DNA from: Bacillus sp. Y1
Lineage (GTDB): Bacteria; Bacillota; Bacilli; Bacillales; Cytobacillaceae
Length of the DNA stretch: 64,000 nucleotides
Assembly: GCF_003586445.1 (NCBI RefSeq)
Contig: NZ_CP030028.1
Span: 2,432,501 to 2,496,500, forward strand
Direction: 5' to 3'
Numbering within the stretch: the first letter of the stretch is position 1; every line of letters begins with the position of its first letter. This document shows, in pieces, positions 18,237-27,001 of this stretch. A program made the translations under genes and the position numbers. Under the pieces are notes generated by a model. The model worked only from the letters and a program-made list of their open reading frames with translations. It ran no database searches and was not told where the DNA came from.

Positions 18237-18297
18237 ATGAAAGGTAAAGAGAAACGTATGAATTAGTAATAGAAATTCATAAACTAGTAGTTTCGTA

Positions 18298-18346
18298 TTG
18301 TCAAATCGAAATCATTCCGATATAATACAAATCATAATGATTCCGA
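18298..18346 (+). promoter_or_regulatory. Promoter with two Zur-box-like sites
   Basis: A -35 TTGTCA (18298-18303), 17-bp spacer and perfect -10 TATAAT (18321-18326). One Zur-like box, TCGAAATCATTCCGA, fills the spacer (18306-18320) and a second, TCATAATGATTCCGA, covers the start region (18332-18346). Each has two mismatches to consensus. Double occupation would shut this promoter tightly when zinc is plentiful. Confidence 0.75.
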
Positions 18347-18381
18347 TTAATAAAATATAAGTGATGGAGAAGGAGAATAAA

Positions 18382-19944
18382 ATGAGTATTAGAAATTGGT
18401 TTAAGAAACAAAATTACATAAAAGCTAGATTGTTAAAATTGGCTATTCTTTTGGTAGGAGGCATCTTTTTAAGTGCTTGTTCAAATTCTACAGGGAGTAC
18501 AGAAAACAAAGAAAAAGATAAGCATATAAGCTTTCTATACAATTTCTCTACGAATTCTCTAGATCCTCATGTCGATTCAAGCTATGTTCCATTAAGAGCA
18601 GGAATCACTGAGACGTTAGTTCGTTTAGACGAAGAAAACTTAACCATTGCCCCATGGCTGGCAGAAACCTGGGAAGGGGAAGATGGACAACATTGGACGA
18701 TTCATCTACGTCAGGATGTAACGTTCCATAATGGCAAAAAGATGGATGCGGTAGCGGTAAAAGCATCGCTTGATCGAGCGTTACAGGAAAGTGTCGCTAT
18801 TCAAAATGCGTTAAAAATCGATACGATTGAAGCGGAAGGATATACGATAAAGATCTCTTTGAAAGAAGTTTTTCCAGAATTCGTTTCTGAACTCGTGAAT
18901 CCAAATGTCTCCATCATCGACGTAACCGAGAAGGATATTGTTAATAAACCAATCGGTACAGGGCCATTTGCTCTTGAATCCTTTACAGCAGGAAGCAAGC
19001 TTGAGGTAAAGCGCTATGATGAGTATTGGGATGGAGCTTCTAATCTTGATTCTGTGACATTTGCTTTTAATGAGGATGCAAATGCTCGTTCCCTTGCTTT
19101 GAAGTCTGGACAAGTGGATATTGTGTATCGTCCAGAGGTAGAAAGTTTAGAGTCGTTACGTGCTCAAGAGGGAATCAAGGTGGAATCCACATCCACCTTC
19201 CGTGTGCATCAAATGACGATGAATATGGAACGTAAAAGTTTACAGGATGTGAATGTACGTCGTGCGGTTGATGCAATGATTGACCGCCAAAAGATTGTGG
19301 ATACCATTCTTCTAGGATATGGGGAACCGGCAGTTGGACCGTTTTTACCATCCTTGCCATTTGCTCCATCGTATGAGAAAAGCGAATCGGCTACAGCTGT
19401 TAAGTATTTAGAGGACGCAGGATATTCACTTGTAGATGGAAAAATGCAAAAAGATGGAGAACCACTAACCTTTACCTTATTAACCTATAGTGCGAGAGCA
19501 GACTTGCCATTAATTGCTCAAGTCTTCCAATCAGATGCGAAACGAATTGGAATTGACGTGGAAATTCGCCAAATCGATACCCCTGAGGAATACATGGCGT
19601 CAAACCGTGATTGGGATTTAGCCACCTATAGTAATTTAACAGCTCCTCGTGGGGATGCTGGCTACTACTTAAATGCCACCTATCACCCAACGGGCGCTCT
19701 TAACTTTAGTGGGGCAGAAGAGCCTGAACTGACGGCCATCATTGATCAACTGAATCAAACCGTCAGTCAAGAAGAACGAGCGGCACTTGCGGAGCAAGCG
19801 GCGGACTATGTCCATAACAATGTCATCAATTCCTTTGTTTTGCATCCATCTACCATTGTTGCTTATGACGAAAACAAAGTTAAAAATTGGGTAACGACAC
19901 GAAGTGAATACTATATGATCACAAACGAGTTGGATGTGAAGTAA
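18382..19944 (+). CDS. Opp/nickel-type substrate-binding lipoprotein, zinc-regulated
   Basis: A protein of about 520 residues of solute-binding family 5 (peptide/nickel/metallophore type). I start it at ATG 18382, 6 bases after AAGGAG; an upstream GTG and ATG have no suitable site. The lipobox is FLSAC. Family landmarks include the early SLDPHVDSSYVPLRAGITE, the AWLAETWEGEDGQHWTIHLR stretch and DVTFHNGKKM. It heads a five-gene importer. With two Zur-like boxes in its promoter, the ligand is probably a zinc complex or zinc-binding peptide rather than a nutrient peptide, by analogy with staphylococcal CntA. Confidence 0.87.
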   Translation: MSIRNWFKKQNYIKARLLKLAILLVGGIFLSACSNSTGSTENKEKDKHISFLYNFSTNSLDPHVDSSYVPLRAGITETLVRLDEENLTIAPWLAETWEGEDGQHWTIHLRQDVTFHNGKKMDAVAVKASLDRALQESVAIQNALKIDTIEAEGYTIKISLKEVFPEFVSELVNPNVSIIDVTEKDIVNKPIGTGPFALESFTAGSKLEVKRYDEYWDGASNLDSVTFAFNEDANARSLALKSGQVDIVYRPEVESLESLRAQEGIKVESTSTFRVHQMTMNMERKSLQDVNVRRAVDAMIDRQKIVDTILLGYGEPAVGPFLPSLPFAPSYEKSESATAVKYLEDAGYSLVDGKMQKDGEPLTFTLLTYSARADLPLIAQVFQSDAKRIGIDVEIRQIDTPEEYMASNRDWDLATYSNLTAPRGDAGYYLNATYHPTGALNFSGAEEPELTAIIDQLNQTVSQEERAALAEQAADYVHNNVINSFVLHPSTIVAYDENKVKNWVTTRSEYYMITNELDVK

Positions 19945-20888
19945 TGATCCAAATCATCACAAGGAAATTCTTTGAAGTATTAGTTTTTGTACTATTTATT
20001 ACATTTGTTAGCTTTTTGTTTGTTCGAATGGCACCTGGCGATCCTGTATTGACGATTTTGAATGTCGATGAGCTATCCGTTAGTCAGGAGCAAGTAGAAG
20101 AGCTAAGAGAGGATATGGGGTTTAACAAACCATTACTCGTTCAATATGGATTATGGCTAATGAATTTTATTCAGTTTGATTTTGGGTTGTCCTATGCTAC
20201 AGGGCAACCCGTATTGGATATGATTCTCATGGGGTTACCTGCCACCATCGAATTATCGGTTGGTGCATTGTTCGTCATGTTACTGGTATCCATCCCTCTA
20301 GGCTCCTTGTCTGCTCTTTATCGAAATAGCTGGATCGATCAAATCAGTAGAGTCTTATCCATTCTAGGTGCGGCTATTCCAAGTTTTTGGCTTGGTCTCA
20401 TATTTATTGATCTATTCGGTGCGCGTCTAAATATCCTTCCGACCATGGGAAGAGATGGGTTGATCTCATTGATCTTGCCATCATTGACCCTTGGTCTTGC
20501 TATTTCAAGTGTATACGTACGTTTGCTTCGCTCTAGCTTGCTAGATTCTTTAAGCCAGGAATTTATTCGAGCAGCTAGAGCTCGAGGATTATCAGAAACG
20601 CGGATTTTTTTCGCCCATGCATTTCGACACAGCCTGCCTCCTGTAATCACGGTATTTGGTGTTAGTTTAGGCAGCTTAATCGGCGGTGTTGTGGTCATTG
20701 AAGTATTATTTGCGTATCCAGGGATAGGGAAGATGGTCGTTGATGCCATCCGTCAACGTGATTATCCACTTATTCAAGGATATATTTTAATCATGGCCAT
20801 CATTGTTTTCTTAGTAAATACTTGTGTGGATATTTCCTACCGATATTTAAATCCTGAAATGAAACTGAAAGAAAGGGAGACGAATTAA
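19944..20888 (+). CDS. Opp-type ABC permease, subunit 1
   Basis: A 314-residue permease of the DppB/NikB/CntB class with an N-terminal membrane helix, the segment FVRMAPGDPV, and the EAA-like loop AARARGLSETRIFFAHAFRH. The ATG overlaps the preceding TAA by one base. Membrane helices cover most of the length. It should dimerise with the next gene product. Confidence 0.93.
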   Translation: MIQIITRKFFEVLVFVLFITFVSFLFVRMAPGDPVLTILNVDELSVSQEQVEELREDMGFNKPLLVQYGLWLMNFIQFDFGLSYATGQPVLDMILMGLPATIELSVGALFVMLLVSIPLGSLSALYRNSWIDQISRVLSILGAAIPSFWLGLIFIDLFGARLNILPTMGRDGLISLILPSLTLGLAISSVYVRLLRSSLLDSLSQEFIRAARARGLSETRIFFAHAFRHSLPPVITVFGVSLGSLIGGVVVIEVLFAYPGIGKMVVDAIRQRDYPLIQGYILIMAIIVFLVNTCVDISYRYLNPEMKLKERETN

Positions 20889-21736
20889 TGACTGGGTTGT
20901 CCATAAGTTTGCCGAGGGCGAAAAAACACAGATTCCAAGCATTAACAGCCTTGTTATGTGTCGTCTTTTTTTCGGCAGTGTTCATTTATACTTTTTTATA
21001 TTTACGGCATGATCCAACATTAACCGATCTCGATCGACGTCTTCTTGGAATGAGCTTACAGCATCCACTCGGAACCGATCAACTCGGTCGGGATGTGTTG
21101 ACAAGGGTTTTATTAGGTGGTCAACAGACCCTAGGGTATAGCTTTCTAGCATTGATGGTAGCACTTGTCATTGGCGTTCCTTTTGGCATTATCTCTGGAT
21201 ATAATAGAGGACTCGTTGACCGAGTGTTTATGAGAATTGGGGATGCGTTTTTAGCTTTTCCAGATACCATTGTAGCGATTGTTCTAAGTGGGTTAATGGG
21301 GCCAGGGATCGGTAATTTAGTGCTAGCGATTGTGTTGGTCAAATGGGTAAGCTATGCTCGTCTGGTTCGTAGCACTGTATTATCAGAATCCCAAAAGGAT
21401 TATGTGTTAATTGCTCGGATCAACGGACTATCATCAAGAAAAATTATGAGTAAGCATTTACTTCCACATGTAGTAGGACATGTTCTTGTTCTCGCAAGTC
21501 TTGACCTTGGGAAAATTATTTTGCTTATTTCTGCCTTTTCCTATATTGGACTGGGTGCGCAGCCTCCCATGCCTGAATGGGGAGCCATGTTAAATGACTC
21601 ACGACCTTATTTTGGGTCTAGACCAGAATTAATGATCTATCCTGGTTTAGCGATTGTAAGTGTTGTGTTACTAACCAATATGCTGGGCGATTATTTACGG
21701 GATCGTTTTGATGTAAAGAAAGAGGTACGGCAATGA
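20888..21736 (+). CDS. Opp-type ABC permease, subunit 2
   Basis: A 282-residue permease of the DppC/NikC/CntC class. It contains the hallmark HPLGTDQLGRDVLTRVLLGG after the first helix and the EAA-like loop ARINGLSSRKIMSKHLLPHV. The start overlaps the previous stop by one base (taATG) and RBS AAGGGAG is present. Confidence 0.93.
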   Translation: MTGLSISLPRAKKHRFQALTALLCVVFFSAVFIYTFLYLRHDPTLTDLDRRLLGMSLQHPLGTDQLGRDVLTRVLLGGQQTLGYSFLALMVALVIGVPFGIISGYNRGLVDRVFMRIGDAFLAFPDTIVAIVLSGLMGPGIGNLVLAIVLVKWVSYARLVRSTVLSESQKDYVLIARINGLSSRKIMSKHLLPHVVGHVLVLASLDLGKIILLISAFSYIGLGAQPPMPEWGAMLNDSRPYFGSRPELMIYPGLAIVSVVLLTNMLGDYLRDRFDVKKEVRQ

Positions 21737-22533
21737 TATTATCACTGGAGCAAGTATCAATTGGCACTAGAGAAAAGAAAATTGTTGATCATGTATCGCT
21801 TTCCATATGTGAAGGAGAGTGGTATGCATTAGTGGGACAAAGCGGAAGTGGAAAAAGCTTACTCTCACAGGCCATTGGACGTATGCTTTCACCTAATTTA
21901 CAGGTAGAGGGAAAAATACTTTTTAAAGATCAAGATTTACTATCCTTATCACCCAAAGAAATGAGGGTGATTCGGGGCCAAAAGCTTGCGTATATTTTTC
22001 AAGATTATCAAGGATCTTTTACCCCTTTTCGAACCATCGGTCAGCATTTTGGGGAGTACCAGAAGGCTCACGGGAATCGTGATTCGAAAAGCAGGAAAGC
22101 GAAGACAATCGAAGCACTAGAATCGGTTGGCTTAGATGAAGCGTTATACAATAGATATCCTTTTCAGTTGAGTGGGGGACAGCTCCAGCGCGTTTCAATT
22201 GCGTTGGCCCTTTTATTGTCGCCTGATTTGATTATCGCTGATGAAATTACAACGGCTCTTGACAGTGTATCCGGGCACCGAGTCTTAGAATTACTTGCCA
22301 AAAGACAGAAGGAAACAGGATGTACGATTTTGTTCATTACTCATGATTGGCGTCATGTGAGACGCTATGCTTCACGATTAGCGGTCATGAAGGAAGGGAA
22401 AATCGTAGAATCAGGTGGAAAGCATCGAATCCTAGACCATCCGCAACACGAATATACGAAACAGTTAATACAAGCAGCACCGATCTTACAACGAGGGCTT
22501 CCATCAGGGTTAGAGGAGGTGGGAAGTGTATGA
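21733..22533 (+). CDS. Opp-type ABC ATPase, subunit D
   Basis: A 266-residue ATPase with Walker A (GQSGSGKS), signature LSGGQLQRV, Walker B IIADE and the switch His in THDW. It is of the DppD/CntD class but somewhat short at the C-terminus, lacking the long iron-sulphur-type Cys extension seen in OppD. The ATGA overlap with the upstream permease shows translational coupling. Confidence 0.93.
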   Translation: MILSLEQVSIGTREKKIVDHVSLSICEGEWYALVGQSGSGKSLLSQAIGRMLSPNLQVEGKILFKDQDLLSLSPKEMRVIRGQKLAYIFQDYQGSFTPFRTIGQHFGEYQKAHGNRDSKSRKAKTIEALESVGLDEALYNRYPFQLSGGQLQRVSIALALLLSPDLIIADEITTALDSVSGHRVLELLAKRQKETGCTILFITHDWRHVRRYASRLAVMKEGKIVESGGKHRILDHPQHEYTKQLIQAAPILQRGLPSGLEEVGSV

Positions 22534-23291
22534 GTATACTCTCAGTGGAAAATCTAATGAAAACATTTGCTGGAGGAAAAACGGCAGTAAACAACCTTTC
22601 CTTTCAACTGGGCAAGGGAGAATGTCTCGGCCTAGTCGGTGAAAGCGGCTGTGGCAAAAGTACATTGGCTCGGTGCTTACTGAGAATTGAATCAGTAGAT
22701 AGCGGCTCTATTTATTTAAATGATATAGCCATAGAGAAACTGAACGAGCGTCAGTTATACCCTCATCGAAAAAAAATACAAATCGTATTTCAAAACCCAA
22801 CAGCCGCTTTAAATCCAAAGCTGAAAATAAAAGATTCCATCATGGAACCTTACGAACAGTATAGGAAAGAACTGACCCTTAGCCATTTTTCGTATACATC
22901 AAGGGACGCATTCATCCAACAGCTTCTCGAAGCGGTTGAACTACCGTCAAATGTAGCGAATCAATATCCTCATGAGCTAAGTGGCGGGCAACGCCAACGT
23001 GTGACGATTGCCCGTTCGATCAGTATTGAGCCGGAGTTGATCGTCCTTGATGAGCCGACCGCAAGTCTGGATGTCATTTCCCAGGGGGCAGTGCTCACTC
23101 TTTTAACAGAACTTCGGGAAACATTACATCTTTCTTACTTGTTTATCTCACATGACCTAGCTGCAGTTAAGCAAATGAGCCAAAGAATTATGGTAATGAA
23201 AGATGGTAGGATCGTCGATAAGTTCAACCGAGAACATCTATTTAATACGGATCGCCATCCTTATACAAAAGAACTAATATCAATTTTTTAA
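22530..23291 (+). CDS. Opp-type ABC ATPase, subunit F
   Basis: A 253-residue ATPase with Walker A GESGCGKST, signature LSGGQRQRV, Walker B LIVLDEP and SHDL. The start is ATG 22530, which overlaps the previous stop by 4 bases and follows GAGGAGGTGG. The frame is open further upstream but that part only reads through the preceding gene. It completes the five-gene importer, which therefore carries its own pair of ATPases, unlike the sugar systems in this window. Confidence 0.93.
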   Translation: MSILSVENLMKTFAGGKTAVNNLSFQLGKGECLGLVGESGCGKSTLARCLLRIESVDSGSIYLNDIAIEKLNERQLYPHRKKIQIVFQNPTAALNPKLKIKDSIMEPYEQYRKELTLSHFSYTSRDAFIQQLLEAVELPSNVANQYPHELSGGQRQRVTIARSISIEPELIVLDEPTASLDVISQGAVLTLLTELRETLHLSYLFISHDLAAVKQMSQRIMVMKDGRIVDKFNREHLFNTDRHPYTKELISIF

Positions 23292-23306
23292 TAGGATTAA
23301 AATTAG

Positions 23307-23348
23307 TAAGCGATGTTTTTAGAAAAGCATCGCTTAATCTCTTTTTTT
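23307..23348 (+). terminator. Terminator of the zinc-regulated importer operon
   Basis: TAAGCGATG (23307-23315) pairs with CATCGCTTA (23328-23336), followed by a T run. Confidence 0.85.
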
Positions 23349-23377
23349 ATTGTGTCCTTGACAAAGGTGCTAGTATA

Positions 23378-23414
23378 GATCTTACACACTTTTTATTTGA
23401 AAGTGTGTAAGATC
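23378..23414. repeat. Perfect 15-bp inverted repeat
   Basis: GATCTTACACACTTT and its exact complement enclose a 7-nt loop (23393-23399). No T run follows on either side. It could be an mRNA hairpin, an operator or a small element end. The function is unknown. Confidence 0.7.
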
Positions 23415-23482
23415 ATAAATAGACATCCCTATAATAGGAATGCCCAGAAGTTTCTTAAGATACGGTGCTTTTTTTACCATTT

Positions 23483-24085
23483 TTATTTCTCGGAAAGCTC
23501 ACTTTCTGTTACCCATTGATGATTGGTTACTTTTTCTCCACCTGATGTGGGAGTGTAATCCACCATGTATACAGTTGTTTGTTCAGCTGAATCAATTACT
23601 GCAGTTGCACCTTCCATGCCTTCCATATGGTCAGCGTTTACGGTAACCTCATCACCAGGTTGATAAGGTTGGTCACCAGCATCTTTAATTTCTTCGTGAA
23701 TAATCCATTTGTGATTCGTTACTTTTTCTCCGCCAGTTGTAGGTGTATAAGATATAGTGTAGACGGTTGTATCATAAGCACCAACAATGGTTGCTTCAGC
23801 GCCGTCCATCCCTTCCATATGGTCTGCATTAATAATCGCTTGACTACCAACTGCAAATTTTGGATTTTCAGCAACTTGTAGGCCTTCAGGAATTTCTCCT
23901 GATCCAGTATGATCCATTCCTTCATGACCTCCGTGACCTTCACTGCTAGTATCTTGTTCTTGTCCTGTTTCCTCACTGCTGTTATTCAAATTGTCTTGTT
24001 CATTCTCCTGATTATTGGAACATGCTGCTAAAAAAACTGCGAAAATCAAGGAAAATAGAAATAAGGTAGTACGTTTAATACTCAC
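23483..24085 (-). CDS. ydhK: YdhK-family (DUF1541) lipoprotein
   Basis: A 200-residue lipoprotein starting at GTG 24085, 8 bases after AAAGGAGG on the minus strand. The lipobox is LAAC. An acidic, His/Gly-rich linker (SSEGHGGHEGMDHTGSGE) is followed by two tandem DUF1541 repeats, each with INADHMEGM / VNADHMEGM, a Tyr-rich TVY strand and GGEKVTNHxW. The His/Met pattern (HMEGM) suggests binding of a soft metal such as copper on the cell surface, but the function is not established. It is divergent from a beta-propeller lipoprotein that also has a His-rich insert. Confidence 0.9.
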   Translation of the reverse strand: MSIKRTTLFLFSLIFAVFLAACSNNQENEQDNLNNSSEETGQEQDTSSEGHGGHEGMDHTGSGEIPEGLQVAENPKFAVGSQAIINADHMEGMDGAEATIVGAYDTTVYTISYTPTTGGEKVTNHKWIIHEEIKDAGDQPYQPGDEVTVNADHMEGMEGATAVIDSAEQTTVYMVDYTPTSGGEKVTNHQWVTESELSEK

Positions 24086-24129
24086 TATAGCAACCTCCTT
24101 TATATTATTTACAATCATACTACTATAAA

Positions 24130-24266
24130 AATTTGCAGAAATTGTGGAGAATACCTACCGATTTTTGAGAAATCCTTTAACTTTTAAGAAGGTACATTAT
24201 ATTTACTTACCTTATTAAATTCACAAAGCTGTCAAACTCCTAGTCGGATTCTGCAAATTTTCTGCA
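24130..24266. promoter_or_regulatory. Inverted operator-like sites between the divergent lipoprotein genes
   Basis: AATTTGCAGAA (24130-24140) reappears inverted as TTCTGCAAATT (24249-24259), followed by a second half TTCTGCA (24260-24266). The arrangement is symmetric about the divergent promoter region and suggests a shared regulator. Confidence 0.45.
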
Positions 24267-24313
24267 CAAGTATTTACTATATTGAACTTACCAAAGATAA
24301 GGAGTGTTTATAG

Positions 24314-25396
24314 ATGAAAAAAACCATTTTCATAAGCTTGTTATTATTATTTAGTATTACTCTAGCTGCATGTGGTAATACAGCAAATAATGTGGTGGAG
24401 GAGAAGAATACCGACACGATAAAAAATAATGAATCCAATCAGGGTGGTAAAGAGCAAGAGAAAGCTTCGTTCTACTATACCGCGGAAAATGGAGGCATCA
24501 CAAAAATCGACGCTACAACTAACAAGTCAGTGAAATCAATCGAAATTGAGGGTTCGGTTCATAATGTTCAACTTTCACCAAACGGAAAATTAATAGGAGC
24601 GACTGTTGTTCCTGAAACAGGTGAACATGGAGGACACGATAGTGGACATGAAGAAAAAACAGCAGGACTGGCGCTGTTTTATGATGCGGAAACAGATGAA
24701 TTAATCAGTCAAGTGGAAGTCGGATCTCATCCTGCTCATATTGTGTTTACTGAGAATATGAAATATGCATTAGTAACAAACAATGAAGATAACAATGTAT
24801 CTGTAATAGATTTAGAAACATATAAAGTGATTCAAAATATTTCAACAGGAAATGGACCACATGGTTTTAGAGTAGCAGCCGATAGTAAAACAGCTTATAT
24901 TGCAAATATGAGCGAGAACACGGTAAGTGTAATAGATTTAGAGAATATGAAAGAAACCAAAAAGATTGTAGTAGGGAATATTCCTGTTACAACAGGGATA
25001 ACTCCAGATGGGAAAACACTTGTGGCAACGTTAAATGCTGAAGACTCCCTAGCCGTGATTAATCTCGATTCTGAAAAGGTTGAAAAGATTCAAGTGGGAG
25101 AAGGCCCTGCTCAGGTGTATATTCAATCAGACGGTAAATATGCATTCGTTGCCAATCAAGGAACGCCTGAAAATCCATCGAATAGTGTATCTAAAATCGA
25201 GCTAGAAACGAGAAAAGTGGTGGCAACCATTGAAGTGGGCGAAGGTGCCCATGGGATTGTGACGAGTGAAGACAACCAGTTCGTTTATGTAACCAATATG
25301 TATGATCATACAGTAAGCATAATTAAAAATGATGATAACCAAGTAATTGCAACGTTAGAAGTTGGAGAGGAACCAAATGGGATCACCATAAAATGA
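24314..25396 (+). CDS. YVTN-type beta-propeller lipoprotein
   Basis: A 360-residue lipoprotein (lipobox LAAC, Cys20) with seven YncE/YVTN-like blades from about residue 45. Each carries an HG(F/I) or NGI plus D(N/H)xVSVIDLE pattern, for example YALVTNNEDNNVSVIDLE. A His-rich insert (EHGGHDSGHEEK) lies in the second blade. Members of this family are surface or periplasmic proteins, often associated with metal or redox genes; no enzymatic residues are recognised. RBS AAGGAG sits 9 bases before the ATG. The start is opposite ydhK across 228 bases, suggesting a joint function. Confidence 0.85.
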   Translation: MKKTIFISLLLLFSITLAACGNTANNVVEEKNTDTIKNNESNQGGKEQEKASFYYTAENGGITKIDATTNKSVKSIEIEGSVHNVQLSPNGKLIGATVVPETGEHGGHDSGHEEKTAGLALFYDAETDELISQVEVGSHPAHIVFTENMKYALVTNNEDNNVSVIDLETYKVIQNISTGNGPHGFRVAADSKTAYIANMSENTVSVIDLENMKETKKIVVGNIPVTTGITPDGKTLVATLNAEDSLAVINLDSEKVEKIQVGEGPAQVYIQSDGKYAFVANQGTPENPSNSVSKIELETRKVVATIEVGEGAHGIVTSEDNQFVYVTNMYDHTVSIIKNDDNQVIATLEVGEEPNGITIK

Positions 25397-25549
25397 TGAT
25401 TTTTTAACAAGAGTGTCAGTTTAGAAACCGTCTCTTTTCTAATAAGCACTTCATTGGTATTGATTGGAAGAAATATATTAGTCTATTATTATTCCTACCT
25501 CATATATTCAAATTAAGAGAGTTAAAACGCTAGAATTAAGGAGGAGTAT

Positions 25550-26725
25550 ATGAGGAATAAAAATAGCCAAATGGTTTTTATAGATCTTAAAACTGTTTTC
25601 GTTATCCTTTTCTTTATGATATTCTTACTCATTTTTATGATTAATTTTATTAATATTAAAGACAAATTTACGTCAGAGCTATTATATCGAACCATTAATA
25701 GATTACCTACTGAGTTTTTTCTTGAGTTAACGTCTAATGAAATCGCTCTTTTAGGGGAATCCGATATAGGTGATGTTAGTAACGAATTACCATCACTCTC
25801 TGAATTTATAACCAGGTCTGTATTCGATATAAGGCACAAAGATATAACAACGTTGTTTGGTAACGAAATTCCAAGTTTTCGTACGTTTAATACAGAAATA
25901 GCAGTTGCAGGTATGGGAACAGATCTTTCAAATCTCCCGACGGAATCTTCCCCACCCTTAGACATCTTGCTGAAAGAAAGAGAACTGGCAGGTCAGGAAT
26001 TGGAAGAATCGAATAGTAATCAGGCGAATACATTACCACCAAAAGAAACAGGAGAAGAAGAAATTTTTATTTACCATTCACATAGTTGGGAAGCGTTCTT
26101 ACCGGAATTAAACGGCGTTACGGATCCAGATTCAGCTGTTAGCTTGAATGAAAATAAAAACATCATTGATGTCGGAAAAAGCTTACAAGAAGAATTAAAT
26201 AAGAAAGGGATAGGTTCAAAGCATAGTACAACCAATGCGACGGAGGAATTAAAAAAGAAGGATTGGAATTATTACCAGTCTTATACTCTTTCTAGAGAAA
26301 TTGTTCAACAAGTTATGGCACAGGAAAAGACCATCCAATATTTAATTGACATACACAGAGACTCGCAACCGAGGAGTGTCACAACAATGGATATCAGCGG
26401 GAAACCATATGCTAGATTATTCTTTGTGGTTGGGAAGGAAAATGCCAATTATGATAAGAACCTTAGTTTAGCCAAAGAACTGAATCATAAACTGGAAGAA
26501 AAATATCCAGGCATTAGTAGGGGAGTGTTTGTAAAAACAAAAGATGATGGAAACGGAGTTTACAACCAAGACCTATCCAGCAAATCGATGCTGCTTGAGT
26601 TTGGCGGTGTTGAAAATACAAAGGAAGAACTCGACAATGCCATAAAAGCATTTGCAGAGGTTTTTAGTGAGTATTATTTGGATGCAGAACAAGTAAATGG
26701 GGGTCCAGAAGTGGATGGAGTTTAA
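25550..26725 (+). CDS. spoIIP: SpoIIP family peptidoglycan amidase/endopeptidase
   Basis: A 391-residue protein with one N-terminal membrane helix (about 14-36) and a SpoIIP amidase domain (about 175-380). Metal-site motifs are visible: FIYHSHSWEAFLP, YLIDIHRDS and the C-terminal LLEFGGVENT. In sporulating bacilli SpoIIP works with SpoIID/SpoIIM to thin septal peptidoglycan during engulfment. The length matches the family. It stands alone between terminator-like signals. It could be a second, non-gpr-linked copy, since gpr is not adjacent as in B. subtilis. Confidence 0.92.
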   Translation: MRNKNSQMVFIDLKTVFVILFFMIFLLIFMINFINIKDKFTSELLYRTINRLPTEFFLELTSNEIALLGESDIGDVSNELPSLSEFITRSVFDIRHKDITTLFGNEIPSFRTFNTEIAVAGMGTDLSNLPTESSPPLDILLKERELAGQELEESNSNQANTLPPKETGEEEIFIYHSHSWEAFLPELNGVTDPDSAVSLNENKNIIDVGKSLQEELNKKGIGSKHSTTNATEELKKKDWNYYQSYTLSREIVQQVMAQEKTIQYLIDIHRDSQPRSVTTMDISGKPYARLFFVVGKENANYDKNLSLAKELNHKLEEKYPGISRGVFVKTKDDGNGVYNQDLSSKSMLLEFGGVENTKEELDNAIKAFAEVFSEYYLDAEQVNGGPEVDGV

Positions 26726-26766
26726 TTAACATAAGTATCTTTGGATAGTAATTTATTTGAAACAAG

Positions 26767-26794
26767 AACCTTCTTTAGTAAAGGAGGTTTTTTT
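26767..26794 (+). terminator. Terminator after spoIIP
   Basis: AACCTTCTTT / AAAGGAGGTT with a 3-nt loop and a run of T. Confidence 0.88.
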
Positions 26795-26966
26795 GTGTTC
26801 TTTAATTGAAGTGGTAATACCTTCATTTTATAAAAAAGAAGGTAATCATATGAACTGTTAGGTATTGGTGGACAATCAATATAATAATAGGTAAATAATA
26901 TTTTGGCTAAAAATTGAAATGTAATTGACCAACATTAAAAAAGTTTAGTAATATAGGATTTACAAT

Positions 26967-26980
26967 AGAAAACGTTTTCT
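26967..26980. promoter_or_regulatory. LacI-family operator upstream of the repressor gene
   Basis: A perfect 14-bp palindrome AGAAAACGTTTTCT lies 22 bases before the LacI-type gene. The same core occurs at 28208-28219 before the transporter operon, indicating autoregulation. Confidence 0.8.
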
Positions 26981-27001
26981 TCATACCAAGGTGGTGATTT
27001 T

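Noticed and set aside
18361..18381. GTG/ATG start 7 codons upstream for the Opp binding protein
   Set aside because: No ribosome binding site precedes it, and its codons themselves contain the AAGGAG that serves ATG 18382.
22347..22529. Extended N-terminus for the second Opp ATPase
   Set aside because: It only reads through the preceding ATPase gene in another frame; ATG 22530 has an AGGAGG site and the normal family N-terminus.
25522..25965. 147-codon minus-strand frame opposite spoIIP
   Set aside because: It is a shadow of the SpoIIP coding region without its own start signals.
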